Positions 8,358 through 17,175 of a stretch of DNA of 64,000 nt are shown piece by piece. The DNA is from WTJH01 sp049889695. Its GTDB lineage: Bacteria; Bacteroidota; Bacteroidia; Flavobacteriales; Flavobacteriaceae. The notes under the pieces are model-generated. The model saw nothing but the letters and a program-made list of their open reading frames with translations. It was not told the DNA's origin and did no database searches. The stretch is taken from NCBI GenBank assembly GCA_049889695.1, contig JBMHCX010000014.1, forward strand, positions 8,786 through 72,785, given 5' to 3'. Position numbers and translations under genes: made by a program. The stretch's first letter is position 1; each line of letters starts with the position of its first letter.

Positions 8358-10223
8358 GGTATAATTTAGTCCGAAGAGAAGTTGGCGTCCACGCGTTAGG
8401 TAACCTCGGGATTCAACATACTGCTCATCAAACAAATTCTGTACGTTTAGGTTGAGTCGCAGTCCTGATATACTGCTTTGCTTACTCAAATGTAAATGAA
8501 TAAGATCGAAGGGAGACATACGGTCACCGCTAATGTCTTTTCTAGAGCCCTGATGCTGGTATTGAATACCCATGGATAATTGCGATGAGGGTTGATATTT
8601 AAGCGCGAGTAGACCTGCATGTTTCGGCAATCTGACTAAATTTCCACCGTCGGTTTCTATATAAGCGTACTGATAGTTAAATCGAAACTTTTGGCTCAGT
8701 TGATATTGACCTTCAACTTCGATTCCACTATAGCTTTGAACTCCTTCCCCATTCAGGTAGTATGATGAAGCTGTAACTGTGTCGTAATAGAACACCACTG
8801 GATTTTTTTCTTTTCGGTTAAATAAGGAAACATTCATGAAATCTCTAAGATGCGACCACTGCAAATTGATCTCTCTATTGATGGTTGTTTCCGGTGTCAG
8901 TTCAGTATTGCCATATTCAGGACTGTAGACCTGGAAAAGACTCGGCGCGATAAAGGCCGTATTGTAGGAAAACCCAAGTTGCCAGATGGCACCGATAAAT
9001 GTATAGCGTAGGCTTGGATTCAATCGAACAGACCAATGATCCCCGTAGTTTTTGTTGGTGTTATAGCGAGCTGCAGCATGTAATTGCAGTCCATTCTCTG
9101 GAGTATAGCCCCCCTGTACGTAATAATCGGATTGTTCAAGAGAGGAGTTTTCGATCGAAGGGTCCTGACTTCTTTGATACTGAATCCCCGTCAGCAGGGA
9201 TGTTTTTTGGCTAAGACTCCATTTCTGATACACATCCGCAATACTGTATTGTCCTTGTGATTCATAATCGAAGCTACTTAAAAATCTTCGGTAGGTGTCC
9301 TGATAGGAAAGTTGTGCCCCAAAAGTGCCTCTTTTATTCTTCCAAACAGGATTTAAACTTACCCGATTAGAATTTGTTCTTTGCTGATTGGGAGCATCTG
9401 AAAATGACGGAAAACTGTCGTCATAATCCGAAACAACAATGTTTTTATCCAAGCTAAGCTTCCACTTAAAATTAACGGAAGGACTTGCTTCCAATCGGAA
9501 ATTGATATTAGTTCGCTCGAAGGGATCCACCTCATCTCCATCGACGGCACTCATCCCATCGGCATAGGCATGTGCTACCGCAAGTTGATAGGTCCAATTA
9601 TTATTTCCCAAGGCACCTGCAGTGCTTAAACCGACTTCCCTAGAGGAAAAAGGCTGAATGGATTCTCCAGACGGTCGAACAGACCCAGTGGTTGCTCGAA
9701 TAGATAACTGAGATTGTTGGGAGGCTTTTTTAGTGATGATATTGATAACTCCAGCTGCGGCACTACTCCCATATAATGCGCTAGCAGCTCCTTTGATGAT
9801 TTCAATTCGTTCGACTTGAGACAAGTCCACAAAGTTTAAATTAAACTGATTGGAAATCTGAGCCGGGTCTGCCATTCGAACACCATCGATTAAAATCAGG
9901 ACGTTTTTATCTCTTCCACCACGGATAGAGGTTGTAAGATTCTGTCCTGGATAGGACAAATGTCCAATGATATTAATCCCTGCATAGGACGATAGCAACT
10001 GTCCGATAGTTAACCCCTGGGCATCTTGAATCGCCTCAGATTCTATTGTTTGAACAAATCGGCCACTTTGACTTCGTTTGAGTCCAAAACGGGAGTCCGT
10101 TAGCACTACTTCGTCTAAAAATGTCACAGAAGTCTTCGAAGAAACCTGAGAATTATTCGATTGCCCATAAAGGGAGAGGCCTCCCAAAATAGAGAGGGTA
10201 CTTAAAAAAAGTTGTTTAAACAT
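8349..10223 (-). CDS. btuB: TonB-dependent outer-membrane receptor, probably for cobalamin (BtuB-type)
   Basis: This 624-residue outer-membrane receptor has a signal peptide, a TonB-box-like 'DEVVLTDSR' (about 37-45), a plug domain (about 50-170) with 'SIRGGRDKNVLILIDGVRM' and 'VERIEIIKGAASALYGSSAAAGVINIITK', and a 22-strand-type barrel to the C terminus. No SusC-like N-terminal carboxypeptidase domain is present and the size matches BtuB. Cobalamin specificity is inferred from two pieces of context: a cobalamin riboswitch sits in its leader on the same strand, and a divergent BtuFCD-like importer begins 288 bases away. The expected flow is B12 across the outer membrane through this receptor, then periplasmic capture by BtuF. 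It ends within the tail of the S41 gene. Confidence 0.88.
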   Translation of the reverse strand: MFKQLFLSTLSILGGLSLYGQSNNSQVSSKTSVTFLDEVVLTDSRFGLKRSQSGRFVQTIESEAIQDAQGLTIGQLLSSYAGINIIGHLSYPGQNLTTSIRGGRDKNVLILIDGVRMADPAQISNQFNLNFVDLSQVERIEIIKGAASALYGSSAAAGVINIITKKASQQSQLSIRATTGSVRPSGESIQPFSSREVGLSTAGALGNNNWTYQLAVAHAYADGMSAVDGDEVDPFERTNINFRLEASPSVNFKWKLSLDKNIVVSDYDDSFPSFSDAPNQQRTNSNRVSLNPVWKNKRGTFGAQLSYQDTYRRFLSSFDYESQGQYSIADVYQKWSLSQKTSLLTGIQYQRSQDPSIENSSLEQSDYYVQGGYTPENGLQLHAAARYNTNKNYGDHWSVRLNPSLRYTFIGAIWQLGFSYNTAFIAPSLFQVYSPEYGNTELTPETTINREINLQWSHLRDFMNVSLFNRKEKNPVVFYYDTVTASSYYLNGEGVQSYSGIEVEGQYQLSQKFRFNYQYAYIETDGGNLVRLPKHAGLLALKYQPSSQLSMGIQYQHQGSRKDISGDRMSPFDLIHLHLSKQSSISGLRLNLNVQNLFDEQYVESRGYLTRGRQLLFGLNYTLP

Positions 10224-10282
10224 CTGATGATGTAGTTTAAATTCGATGTATTTCCTTATCCCGAGAAAATGACATTCAGAAA

Positions 10283-10440
10283 TGTAAAGGCAGGTCTCCT
10301 GACTCGCATCTTCTTTTCAGACCTTCCCATCCGAAAAAGGACAGTGGCTGTAGTGGAAAAAAAGTACACCGAAGTGCTAAGCTCACAGTTGCGGGAACAG
10401 CTTTGGTTTTTCACCAAATTCCCTTTTAATCTTCCTTAGT
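10283..10440 (-). promoter_or_regulatory. Cobalamin riboswitch
   Basis: Read on the minus strand, the leader contains the family's conserved elements in order: 'GGGAATTTGGTGAAAAACC', 'GCTGTTCCCGCAACTGT' (P3-P5 region, about 10386-10423), the B12-box core 'AGCCACTG' at 10342-10349, 'GATGGGAAGG', and the closing 'GAGTCAGGAGACCTGCC' at 10289-10305. It ends about 60 bases before the btuB-like start codon. A small hairpin (ACATT/AATGT around 10272-10285) follows directly on the minus strand and could be part of the expression platform, though no U-tract terminator is obvious, so translational control is as likely as attenuation. Binding of adenosylcobalamin or a related form should lower receptor expression. 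Confidence 0.96.
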
Positions 10441-10458
10441 AAGAACCTCTACTTTACT

Positions 10459-10466
10459 CAAAGGTA
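10459..10466 (-). promoter_or_regulatory. Candidate -7 box for the riboswitch/btuB transcript
   Basis: On the minus strand this is TACCTTTG, an exact TAnnTTTG match placed about 20 bases before the first conserved riboswitch bases. No -33 TTTG at the expected spacing was found. Confidence 0.45.
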
Positions 10467-10511
10467 GACTTTATTTAAAAATTATCGGAAGATTCCGCTT
10501 AAATTTAACCT

Positions 10512-11660
10512 ATGAATCACTTGAAGAAGATGCTGTTTTATGGAGTACTGATGGTCGGTTTTTTGAACTGCCACAGGACTGTACCCCCAAAAAAAAATGC
10601 ATCTCCCATTGCTGTCAACCAAGTAAAGTACGCCAAAAATTTCAAGTGGTACTCCTTTGCTGACTACGATCTGATAGAGGTTTCGGCTAACGGTTTTTCT
10701 TCCGGAACACATCAGCGGTATTTAATTGTAGACCGTTCCAAAGAAATTCCTGCTGACGTTGCATATGACGTACTGATTCGCCCTTCTCTAAATTCTATCA
10801 TTGCTACTTCCACCCCGCAAGTTTCAGTCCTTGAACGATTGGGATTTATTGATGCTTTAGTCGGCTTTCCACAACCTGGATGGATTGCCTCTACTGACGT
10901 TCAGAAACGTGTAAAAAAAGGACAAATCAAAGATATAGGGGCTAACAATGGTTTAAATATAGAAAGTATCCTCAGCCTTCAACCTGATGTGTTTTTCGGA
11001 TTTGAAGTGGATGGAAACAATCCTGCTTATACTCGTCTTCAGCAACTAAATATCCCTATAGTTATGGTGCACGATTGGCAGGAAAAATCCCCGCTTGGAA
11101 AAGCAGAATGGCTGTTGTTTTTTGGAGTGATCTTGGGGGAAAAGCAAAATGCAATCGATCAATTTCAACAAACAAAAGAAAGATATGCCCGTCTTTTAAA
11201 TCAGATTCATAGACCCAACCCCTCCCCTAACCGTGTTATGGCAGGAGCTGTCTATAAAGATCAATGGTTTGCCCCCGGAGGAGGGAGTTTTTTTGCCGGT
11301 TTTTTATCGGACTGTGAGGTCGAGTATATCTTCTCATCCGACTCCCAAACCGGAAGTCTGGCATTGAGCATAGAGAAACTTCTGGTAGAAGGACAAAAAG
11401 CAGACATCTGGATGACTCCCGGAGCTTTCGACACCTACAAGGCTCTTGCAAGCGAATACCCAATGATCGCATCTTTACCCTCATTTCAAAACAAAAGGAT
11501 TTTCACCTATAAAAAAGAGTGGATCGATGGTGAACCCAAAATATTGTATTTCCAAGATGCTTCCTTTCACCCTGATCGTGTTGTAGAAGATTTACTCCAA
11601 ATATTTTATCCTGAGACCTTCCCATCCAAGTCATGGCATTATTTTAGTCCACTCAAATGA
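10512..11660 (+). CDS. btuF: BtuF-like periplasmic substrate-binding lipoprotein of a B12-type ABC importer
   Basis: This 382-residue class III (helical-backbone) substrate-binding protein has a lipoprotein signal ('LMVGFLNC', Cys about 20). The binding-protein core follows: 'SLNSIIATSTPQVSVLERLGFIDALVGFPQPGWIAS', 'DIGANNGLNIESILSLQPDVFFGFE', and 'IPIVMVHDWQEKSPLGKAEWLLFFG'. Its 3' end overlaps btuC by 4 bases (ATGA). Together with the next two genes it forms a complete importer. Homologues of this fold also bind Fe-siderophores and heme; B12 is inferred from the divergent riboswitch-controlled receptor. The riboswitch itself is transcribed away from this operon, so it does not directly control it. 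Confidence 0.87.
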   Translation: MNHLKKMLFYGVLMVGFLNCHRTVPPKKNASPIAVNQVKYAKNFKWYSFADYDLIEVSANGFSSGTHQRYLIVDRSKEIPADVAYDVLIRPSLNSIIATSTPQVSVLERLGFIDALVGFPQPGWIASTDVQKRVKKGQIKDIGANNGLNIESILSLQPDVFFGFEVDGNNPAYTRLQQLNIPIVMVHDWQEKSPLGKAEWLLFFGVILGEKQNAIDQFQQTKERYARLLNQIHRPNPSPNRVMAGAVYKDQWFAPGGGSFFAGFLSDCEVEYIFSSDSQTGSLALSIEKLLVEGQKADIWMTPGAFDTYKALASEYPMIASLPSFQNKRIFTYKKEWIDGEPKILYFQDASFHPDRVVEDLLQIFYPETFPSKSWHYFSPLK

Positions 11661-12664
11661 AGCAAACACCACTAATTTCTTGGATACTGATCAGTGTAGG
11701 AGTGATCCTTCTATTTCTCCTGAATTTACGTCTGGGTTCTGAGTGGATCCCTTGGAAGGTATTTTGGGAAAGTTTTACAGATGAAAATATCTATAGCCAT
11801 ATTCTTTGGGACTTCAGATGGCCAAAAGCACTGACAGCCTTGTGCGTTGGAGGTGCATTAGGTGTAAGTGGATTGTTGATGCAAACCCTCTTCGGGAATC
11901 CGATGGCAGGGCCTTTCGTCCTTGGGATAAGTTCTGGAGCAAGCCTCAGCGTTGCCCTATTAGTGTTGGGAAGTGGTATTGGTAGCGGCTTGTTACTGTC
12001 GAATTTTACTGTAGCAGCGGCTGCATTTATAGGGGCCATAGGGGTGTGTTTTATCATCTTAGGAATTTCCTACAGACTCCGCTCAATCATGAGTGTACTA
12101 ATCTTTGGATTAATGCTCGGAAGCTTTACGGGAGCCATCGTGGCCAACTTAAGTTTCTTTTCAAATGCCGAAAATCTTCAAAAATATATTTTTTGGGGGC
12201 TTGGAAATTTAGGAGGGCTAACCCCTACTACATTAAAGATCTTGACGATAAGCGTAGGAATAGGTCTGGGGCTTGGTTTTACGGCCATCAAAGGGCTTAA
12301 TGCACTTATTTTAGGGGAGCAATATGCCCGATCTACAGGGGTTAACCTAAAGAACATACGTCTACTGTCTATAGCGAGCTGTGGAATATTGACCGGCATA
12401 AGTACAGCGTTTGTAGGGCCCATAGGATTTGTAGGCCTTGCGGTTCCGCATATTTGTCGAATGGCCTTAGATACTAACAATCATCAGACCTTATATCCCG
12501 CTTGCTTTTTAGTGGGGGGCGGACTATTGCTTGCTTGTGATACCTTAGCTCAATTGCCTGGCTTAAGCTATGTATTACCTATAAATGGGGTGACTTCTCT
12601 CTTGGGAGCTCCACTCGTGATTTGGTTAATCCTAAAACAGAGAAAGACATGGGCAAACGATTAA
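11657..12664 (+). CDS. btuC: FecCD/BtuC-family ABC importer permease
   Basis: This 335-residue polytopic inner-membrane permease has about nine to ten membrane helices. Family landmarks are 'VGGALGVSGLLMQTLFGNPMAGPFVLGISSGAS' (about 60-92, as in BtuC/FecCD), 'FWGLGNLGGLTPTTL' and the coupling-helix region 'TGISTAFVGPIGFVGLAVPHICR' (about 246-268) that contacts the ATPase. The gene overlaps btuF by 4 bases upstream and btuD by 16 bases downstream, showing translational coupling. Cobalamin is the likely substrate by context; by sequence alone the family also includes iron-siderophore transporters. Confidence 0.9.
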   Translation: MKQTPLISWILISVGVILLFLLNLRLGSEWIPWKVFWESFTDENIYSHILWDFRWPKALTALCVGGALGVSGLLMQTLFGNPMAGPFVLGISSGASLSVALLVLGSGIGSGLLLSNFTVAAAAFIGAIGVCFIILGISYRLRSIMSVLIFGLMLGSFTGAIVANLSFFSNAENLQKYIFWGLGNLGGLTPTTLKILTISVGIGLGLGFTAIKGLNALILGEQYARSTGVNLKNIRLLSIASCGILTGISTAFVGPIGFVGLAVPHICRMALDTNNHQTLYPACFLVGGGLLLACDTLAQLPGLSYVLPINGVTSLLGAPLVIWLILKQRKTWAND

Positions 12665-13428
12665 ACATCCAAGGATTGGATATCGGATATAAGACAGCCA
12701 CCTCATCCACAAAGGTGGTTGAAAAGCTTTCTTTTGAAGTAGCCGCTGGGGAAATCGTTTCCATCATCGGAAGGAATGGATCAGGAAAAACAACCCTTTT
12801 AAAGACGATTGCACAACTTACAGCCGCCTTAAAAGGATCCATCACATTTGGCAAAACCTCGCTGATAGAACTCTCCCCAAAAAAAAGAGCACGATTGCTG
12901 AGTTATGTAGGCTCAGTCCCCCAAATTCCTTCCCTTCTAAAAGTAAAGGATCTACTGGCGATCAATAGAAACCCCTACACCAACTGGTTGGGTAAAATGG
13001 AAAAATCTGACCGAGCAGTAATTGAACAAATATCACAACAATTAGGCCTGGAAGATTGGCTGGAAAAGCCGCTAGCTAAACTTTCAGAGGGACAAAAACA
13101 ACGTTGCTTTATTGCAGCAGCCTTGACACAAGACACTCCCATACTGCTCATGGACGAACCCAGCGCCTTTCTCGATTTAGACCATAAGGCCAAAATATTT
13201 AAGCTGCTCAAAGAAATTGCTCACCAAGAAAATAAAATCGTAATACTGAGCACACACGACTTAAACCCCGCCTTACAAATCAGCGATCAGGTCATGCTCC
13301 TGCATCAACAAAAGGGGATTTATGGAAGACCAAAAGATCTAGTAGAACAGCGCGTTTTCGAAAACATCTTCCAACAAAAATGGGTCGGATTCGACCCAAA
13401 TTCGATGGAATTTTCCATATGTGTTTAA
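12649..13428 (+). CDS. btuD: BtuD-like ABC importer ATPase
   Basis: This 259-residue ATPase energises the importer. Visible motifs are Walker A 'GRNGSGKTT', the Q-loop region 'SVPQIPSLLKVKDLL', the ABC signature 'LSEGQKQR', Walker B 'ILLMDEPSAFLD' and the H-loop 'STHD'. I start it at ATG 12649 (M-G-K-R-L-N-I-Q); an in-frame TTG at 12622 would only add nine residues encoded inside btuC. It overlaps the btuC stop by 16 bases. It ends 6 bases before the stop of the convergent carB, with no obvious terminator hairpin between. Confidence 0.91.
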   Translation: MGKRLNIQGLDIGYKTATSSTKVVEKLSFEVAAGEIVSIIGRNGSGKTTLLKTIAQLTAALKGSITFGKTSLIELSPKKRARLLSYVGSVPQIPSLLKVKDLLAINRNPYTNWLGKMEKSDRAVIEQISQQLGLEDWLEKPLAKLSEGQKQRCFIAAALTQDTPILLMDEPSAFLDLDHKAKIFKLLKEIAHQENKIVILSTHDLNPALQISDQVMLLHQQKGIYGRPKDLVEQRVFENIFQQKWVGFDPNSMEFSICV

Positions 13429-13434
13429 ACAAAA

Positions 13435-16284
13435 TTACTTGGTTAAATACATTTTTCGACGAGCGTAGAGATCATAAAATTCGTCTTCCTTAAGATTGTC
13501 GATAAACAAAATGCTCTCTCCAGTACTTTTCATCTCTGGCCCTAATTGCTTGTTAACATTTGGAAACTTGTTAAATGAAAAAACAGGTTGTTTGATTGCA
13601 TATCCGTCCAACTGTGGATTAAAATCAAAGTCCTTTATTTTTTTGTCTCCTAGCATTACTTTGGTTGCATAATTGACATAGGGCTCCTTGTAAGCCTTAG
13701 CGATAAAAGGTACTGTTCTAGAAGCACGTGGGTTGGCCTCAATGATGAATACTTTGTCGTCTTTAATCGCGAACTGGATATTGATCAAGCCTTTTGTATT
13801 TAAAGCAAGAGCTATTTTTCGGGTGTGATCTTTAATTTGTTGCATCACAAACTCTCCTAAATTAAAGACTGGAAGAGTAGCGTTGGAATCACCGGAATGT
13901 ATTCCACATGGCTCTATATGCTCCATGATTCCAATGATCTGAACATCTTCCCCATCACAAATAGCATCGGCTTCGGCTTCGATTGCTCCATCTAAATAGT
14001 GATCCAACAACAATTTATTGTTGGGGATTTTTTGGAGAAGATCCACCACGTGCGCTTCCAAGTCTTGCTTGTTGATGACGATCTTCATTCCCTGTCCTCC
14101 AAGAACGTACGATGGACGAACTAGAATTGGAAAATCTAATTCCTCTGCAAGTTGAAGGGCTTCATCTGCAGTGGTGGCTACCCCAAACTCTGGATAAGGA
14201 ATGTTATTTTCTTTTAGAAGAGTTGAAAAACTCCCTCGGTCTTCCGCTAAATCCAGAGATGTATAGTTGGTACCGATGATATTCACACCATAACGATCTA
14301 ATTTCTCGGCTAACTTAAGCGCCGTTTGACCTCCCAACTGGACGATTACCCCGTCTGGTTTTTCGTGTTGAATAATATCGTAGATATGTTCCCAGAAAAC
14401 GGGTTCAAAATAGAGCTTATCGGCCACGTCAAAATCGGTCGAAACGGTCTCCGGGTTACAGTTAATCATTACGGTTTCATACCCGCATTCACTCGCTGCT
14501 AATACGCCGTGTACACAACAGTAATCAAACTCTATCCCCTGCCCAATTCGGTTCGGACCAGAGCCCAATACAACGATTTTTTTGCGGTCGCTAACAACAC
14601 TTTCATTTTCGCTCATCCACTCGCCGTTAGGCTTTTTCATCTGTGCCTCAAAAGTGGAGTAGTAATAAGGCGTTTGTGCCTGAAATTCAGCAGCACAGGT
14701 GTCTACTAATTTGTAAACCCGCTGAATCCCCATTTCACTTCGTTTGTTGTAGACAGCACTTTCCAGTGTCTGCAACATGTGCGCGATCTGTCGATCGGCA
14801 AAACCTTTTTGCTTGGCTTCTAAGAGTAACTCTTTGGGTAAATTGTCAATGTTGAATGTGCTGATTTCCTGCTCGAGAAGATTGAGCTCCTCCAATTGCT
14901 TAAGAAACCACATATCGATTTTTGTAATTTCATGTATACGACTCAAGGGAATACCCATCTGAATAGCATCATAGAGCACAAAAATCCGATCCCAGCTAGC
15001 GTGGGTTAGTTTTTGAATGACTAAATCGTAGTCGGTCAGCCCCTTACCATCTGCACCAAGACCATTTCGCTTAATTTCTAACGACTGGGTAGCTTTGTGC
15101 AGTGCTTCTTGGAACGACCGCCCGATTCCCATAACTTCACCAACCGACTTCATTTGCAAGCCTAACTTGCGATCAGAACCTTCAAATTTATCGAAGTTCC
15201 AACGCGGTATTTTAACGATGACATAATCCAAGGTTGGCTCAAAAAGGGCTGAAGTTGTTTGGGTGATTTGGTTTTGAAGTTCATCCAGCGAATAACCAAT
15301 CGCCAATTTAGCTGCAATCTTTGCAATGGGGTATCCGGTAGCTTTAGAAGCCAAGGCAGACGATCGTGAAACACGTGGGTTGATCTCGATGGCAATTATG
15401 TCTTCTTTCTCATCGGGACTAACAGCGAATTGTACATTACATCCACCGGCAAAATCCCCAATGCTTCGCATCATTTTAATTGCCATATCCCTCATGCGCT
15501 GGAAGGCCGTATCGGAAAGCGTCATGGCAGGAGCAACAGTAATAGAGTCTCCAGTATGGATCCCCATAGGGTCCATGTTTTCTATCGTACAGATAATAAC
15601 AACATTGTCGTTTTTATCTCTAAGAAGTTCTAATTCATATTCTTTCCAGCCCAAGAGTGCTTTGTCGATCAGTACTTCATGAATAGGAGAAGCCTCTAAA
15701 CCTCTAGTCAGCAGTGTTCCGAATTCTGATTCGTCGTGTACGAAAGAAGCTCCTGTACCGCCCAGCGTAAAAGAAGGACGGATCACCAGTGGAAAACCAA
15801 ATTTCTGAGCAATCTCTTGTCCCTTTAAGAAAGAAGTGGCCGTCTCTGCAGGCGCCACAGGTATATCAATTGTTTTTAATAATTTTTTGAATTTATCGCG
15901 ATCCTCAGTGATTTGAATCGCATCGATATCTACCCCGATGATTTGGACACCGAAGTCTTCCCAAATACCTTTATCATTGGCTTCAATACAGAGGTTAAGT
16001 GCTGTTTGCCCTCCCATAGTAGGAAGCACTGCATCGACCTTATGCTGTTTTAGTATCTCAATGATGGATTTGGTGGTTAAAGGTTTTAAGTAGACATGAT
16101 CGGCCATGGAGGGGTCGGTCATGATTGTTGCCGGATTGGAATTGATCAGGATGGTTTCAATCCCGTCTTCTCTGAGAGATCTGAGAGCTTGCGTTCCCGA
16201 GTAATCAAACTCACACGCCTGACCAATAATAATTGGCCCCGATCCAATCACTAGTATGCTGTTAATTCCTTCAACTTTCGGCAT
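13435..16284 (-). CDS. carB: Carbamoyl-phosphate synthase large subunit, short form without the regulatory domain
   Basis: CarB makes carbamoyl phosphate from bicarbonate, ammonia (channelled from CarA) and two ATP, feeding pyrimidine and arginine synthesis. The protein has two duplicated ATP-grasp halves, each opening with a similar motif: 'ILVIGSGPIIIGQACEFDYSG' (about 10-30) and 'IVVLGSGPNRIGQGIEFDYCC' (about 568-588). Each half has its ATP-grasp glycine loop ('IRPSFTLGGTGASF', 'VRPSYVLGGQGMKI'). At 949 residues it stops after 'FYDLYARRKMYL', about 120 residues short of the E. coli enzyme, so the C-terminal MGS-like allosteric domain is missing. There is no frameshift sign; this shorter length is what I expect for flavobacterial CarB. 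carA is not in the window. Confidence 0.96.
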   Translation of the reverse strand: MPKVEGINSILVIGSGPIIIGQACEFDYSGTQALRSLREDGIETILINSNPATIMTDPSMADHVYLKPLTTKSIIEILKQHKVDAVLPTMGGQTALNLCIEANDKGIWEDFGVQIIGVDIDAIQITEDRDKFKKLLKTIDIPVAPAETATSFLKGQEIAQKFGFPLVIRPSFTLGGTGASFVHDESEFGTLLTRGLEASPIHEVLIDKALLGWKEYELELLRDKNDNVVIICTIENMDPMGIHTGDSITVAPAMTLSDTAFQRMRDMAIKMMRSIGDFAGGCNVQFAVSPDEKEDIIAIEINPRVSRSSALASKATGYPIAKIAAKLAIGYSLDELQNQITQTTSALFEPTLDYVIVKIPRWNFDKFEGSDRKLGLQMKSVGEVMGIGRSFQEALHKATQSLEIKRNGLGADGKGLTDYDLVIQKLTHASWDRIFVLYDAIQMGIPLSRIHEITKIDMWFLKQLEELNLLEQEISTFNIDNLPKELLLEAKQKGFADRQIAHMLQTLESAVYNKRSEMGIQRVYKLVDTCAAEFQAQTPYYYSTFEAQMKKPNGEWMSENESVVSDRKKIVVLGSGPNRIGQGIEFDYCCVHGVLAASECGYETVMINCNPETVSTDFDVADKLYFEPVFWEHIYDIIQHEKPDGVIVQLGGQTALKLAEKLDRYGVNIIGTNYTSLDLAEDRGSFSTLLKENNIPYPEFGVATTADEALQLAEELDFPILVRPSYVLGGQGMKIVINKQDLEAHVVDLLQKIPNNKLLLDHYLDGAIEAEADAICDGEDVQIIGIMEHIEPCGIHSGDSNATLPVFNLGEFVMQQIKDHTRKIALALNTKGLINIQFAIKDDKVFIIEANPRASRTVPFIAKAYKEPYVNYATKVMLGDKKIKDFDFNPQLDGYAIKQPVFSFNKFPNVNKQLGPEMKSTGESILFIDNLKEDEFYDLYARRKMYLTK

Positions 16285-16312
16285 AAATCAAAATTTAGTT
16301 TAAAAATAAAAT

Positions 16313-16349
16313 ATAAAAAAAAGGTGTTACATCGAAAGAAGTAACACCT
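16313..16349 (-). terminator. Intrinsic terminator after rpmH
   Basis: The inverted repeat AGGTGTTAC (16322-16330) / GTAACACCT (16341-16349) forms a 9-bp stem with a 10-base loop. Read on the minus strand it is followed by an uninterrupted T-run (complement of the A-run 16314-16321). It lies between the rpmH stop and the carB start, so it should insulate carB from rpmH transcription. Confidence 0.88.
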
Positions 16350-16371
16350 AAAAACATATTAGAGTTTTGCA

Positions 16372-16530
16372 TTATTTTTTGTGGCGTGGCTCTGAAGAAA
16401 CGGATATTTTTTTTCGGCCTTTTGCTCTTCGGCTGGCTAATACTTTTCGTCCGTTGGCGCTTGCCATTCGCTCACGAAAACCGTGCTTGTTGCGACGTTT
16501 TCTTTTGGAGGGTTGAAATGTTCTTTTCAT
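16372..16530 (-). CDS. rpmH: 50S ribosomal protein L34
   Basis: This 52-residue, very basic protein begins MKRTFQPSKRKRRNKHGF and continues 'RMASANGRKVLASRRAKGRKK', which is the L34 signature across its whole length. L34 is a small 23S rRNA-binding protein of the large subunit. The C-terminal extension ('ISVSSEPRHKK') is a few residues longer than in E. coli. The gene has the best promoter of the window (16572-16602) and a strong terminator, so it is a monocistronic unit. There is no dnaA or rnpA neighbour here, unlike the classical origin-proximal arrangement. Confidence 0.98.
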   Translation of the reverse strand: MKRTFQPSKRKRRNKHGFRERMASANGRKVLASRRAKGRKKISVSSEPRHKK

Positions 16531-16571
16531 CTTGGATTACATTCGTTTCTACAGGTGCTTAAAAGCGTGGG

Positions 16572-16602
16572 CAAATATACAATAAGTTTTTTCAATCACA
16601 AA
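16572..16602 (-). promoter_or_regulatory. Near-ideal Bacteroidota promoter for rpmH
   Basis: On the minus strand TTTG (16602-16599) and TATATTTG (16579-16572) are exactly 19 bases apart. Both boxes match the Bacteroidota consensus without mismatch. The -7 box ends 41 bases before the rpmH ATG, as expected for a highly expressed ribosomal protein gene. Confidence 0.8.
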
Positions 16603-16633
16603 CCTCTTAGTAGAACTTCCCAACAGTATTTTG

Positions 16634-16641
16634 TACTTTTG
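16634..16641 (+). promoter_or_regulatory. Candidate -7 box for the gene at 16659
   Basis: TACTTTTG is an exact TAnnTTTG match 17 bases before the ATG at 16659. It is divergent from the rpmH promoter. No -33 element was recognised. Confidence 0.45.
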
Positions 16642-16658
16642 GCAAAAATTAAAACTCT

Positions 16659-17174
16659 ATGTTCCCAAAAATAATTAAACTCTTTCTCGCCGCCATCTGC
16701 GTGGGCTTAGCAGGATACCAATTTTTCGACAATTATATCGGTAATGGAATCTTTTTATTGCTCCTGGCTGGAATGTTTGTTTTGCTGTTCTATAAAAACG
16801 AAATTATATTCTTGGCCTTCCTCCGACTCAGAAAGCAAGATTTCGACGGAACACTCCGTTGGCTTGACCGAATCGGAAGTCCAGAAAAAAACCTCGTCCG
16901 CAAACAACAAGGGTATTACAATTTTTTAAAAGGGATCATCAGCTCTCAAAGCAACCTTACCCAGGCAGAAAAACATTTTAAGAAAGCTCTGCAGTTTGGT
17001 TTGTCCATGAATCAAGATTTAGCCATGGCCAAAATGAGTTTAGCGGGAATCCTAATGCAGAAAAGGCGCAAAAGGGAAGCTCAGCAGTTATTAGCAGAGG
17101 CTAAAAAACTCGACAAACAAGGGTTGTTAAGCGGCCAAATGAAAATGATGCAGCAGCAGCTCAAGAAAATCTAG
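16659..17174 (+). CDS. Small membrane-anchored protein with TPR-like helices, function unknown
   Basis: This 171-residue protein has two closely spaced N-terminal membrane helices ('LFLAAICVGLAGYQFF', about 8-23, and 'GIFLLLLAGMFVLLFY', about 30-45). Beyond about residue 50 the rest is hydrophilic and helical, with tetratricopeptide-like periodicity ('YNFLKGIISSQSNLTQAEKHFKKALQFG', 'DLAMAKMSLAGILMQKRRKREAQQLLAEAKKL'). The helical part is predicted to be cytoplasmic. It is monocistronic between divergent rpmH and a convergent hydrolase whose stop lies 2 bases away. Proteins of this layout are common hypothetical proteins in flavobacteria; I infer only a possible protein-protein interaction role. 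Confidence 0.76.
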   Translation: MFPKIIKLFLAAICVGLAGYQFFDNYIGNGIFLLLLAGMFVLLFYKNEIIFLAFLRLRKQDFDGTLRWLDRIGSPEKNLVRKQQGYYNFLKGIISSQSNLTQAEKHFKKALQFGLSMNQDLAMAKMSLAGILMQKRRKREAQQLLAEAKKLDKQGLLSGQMKMMQQQLKKI

Positions 17175-17175
17175 G

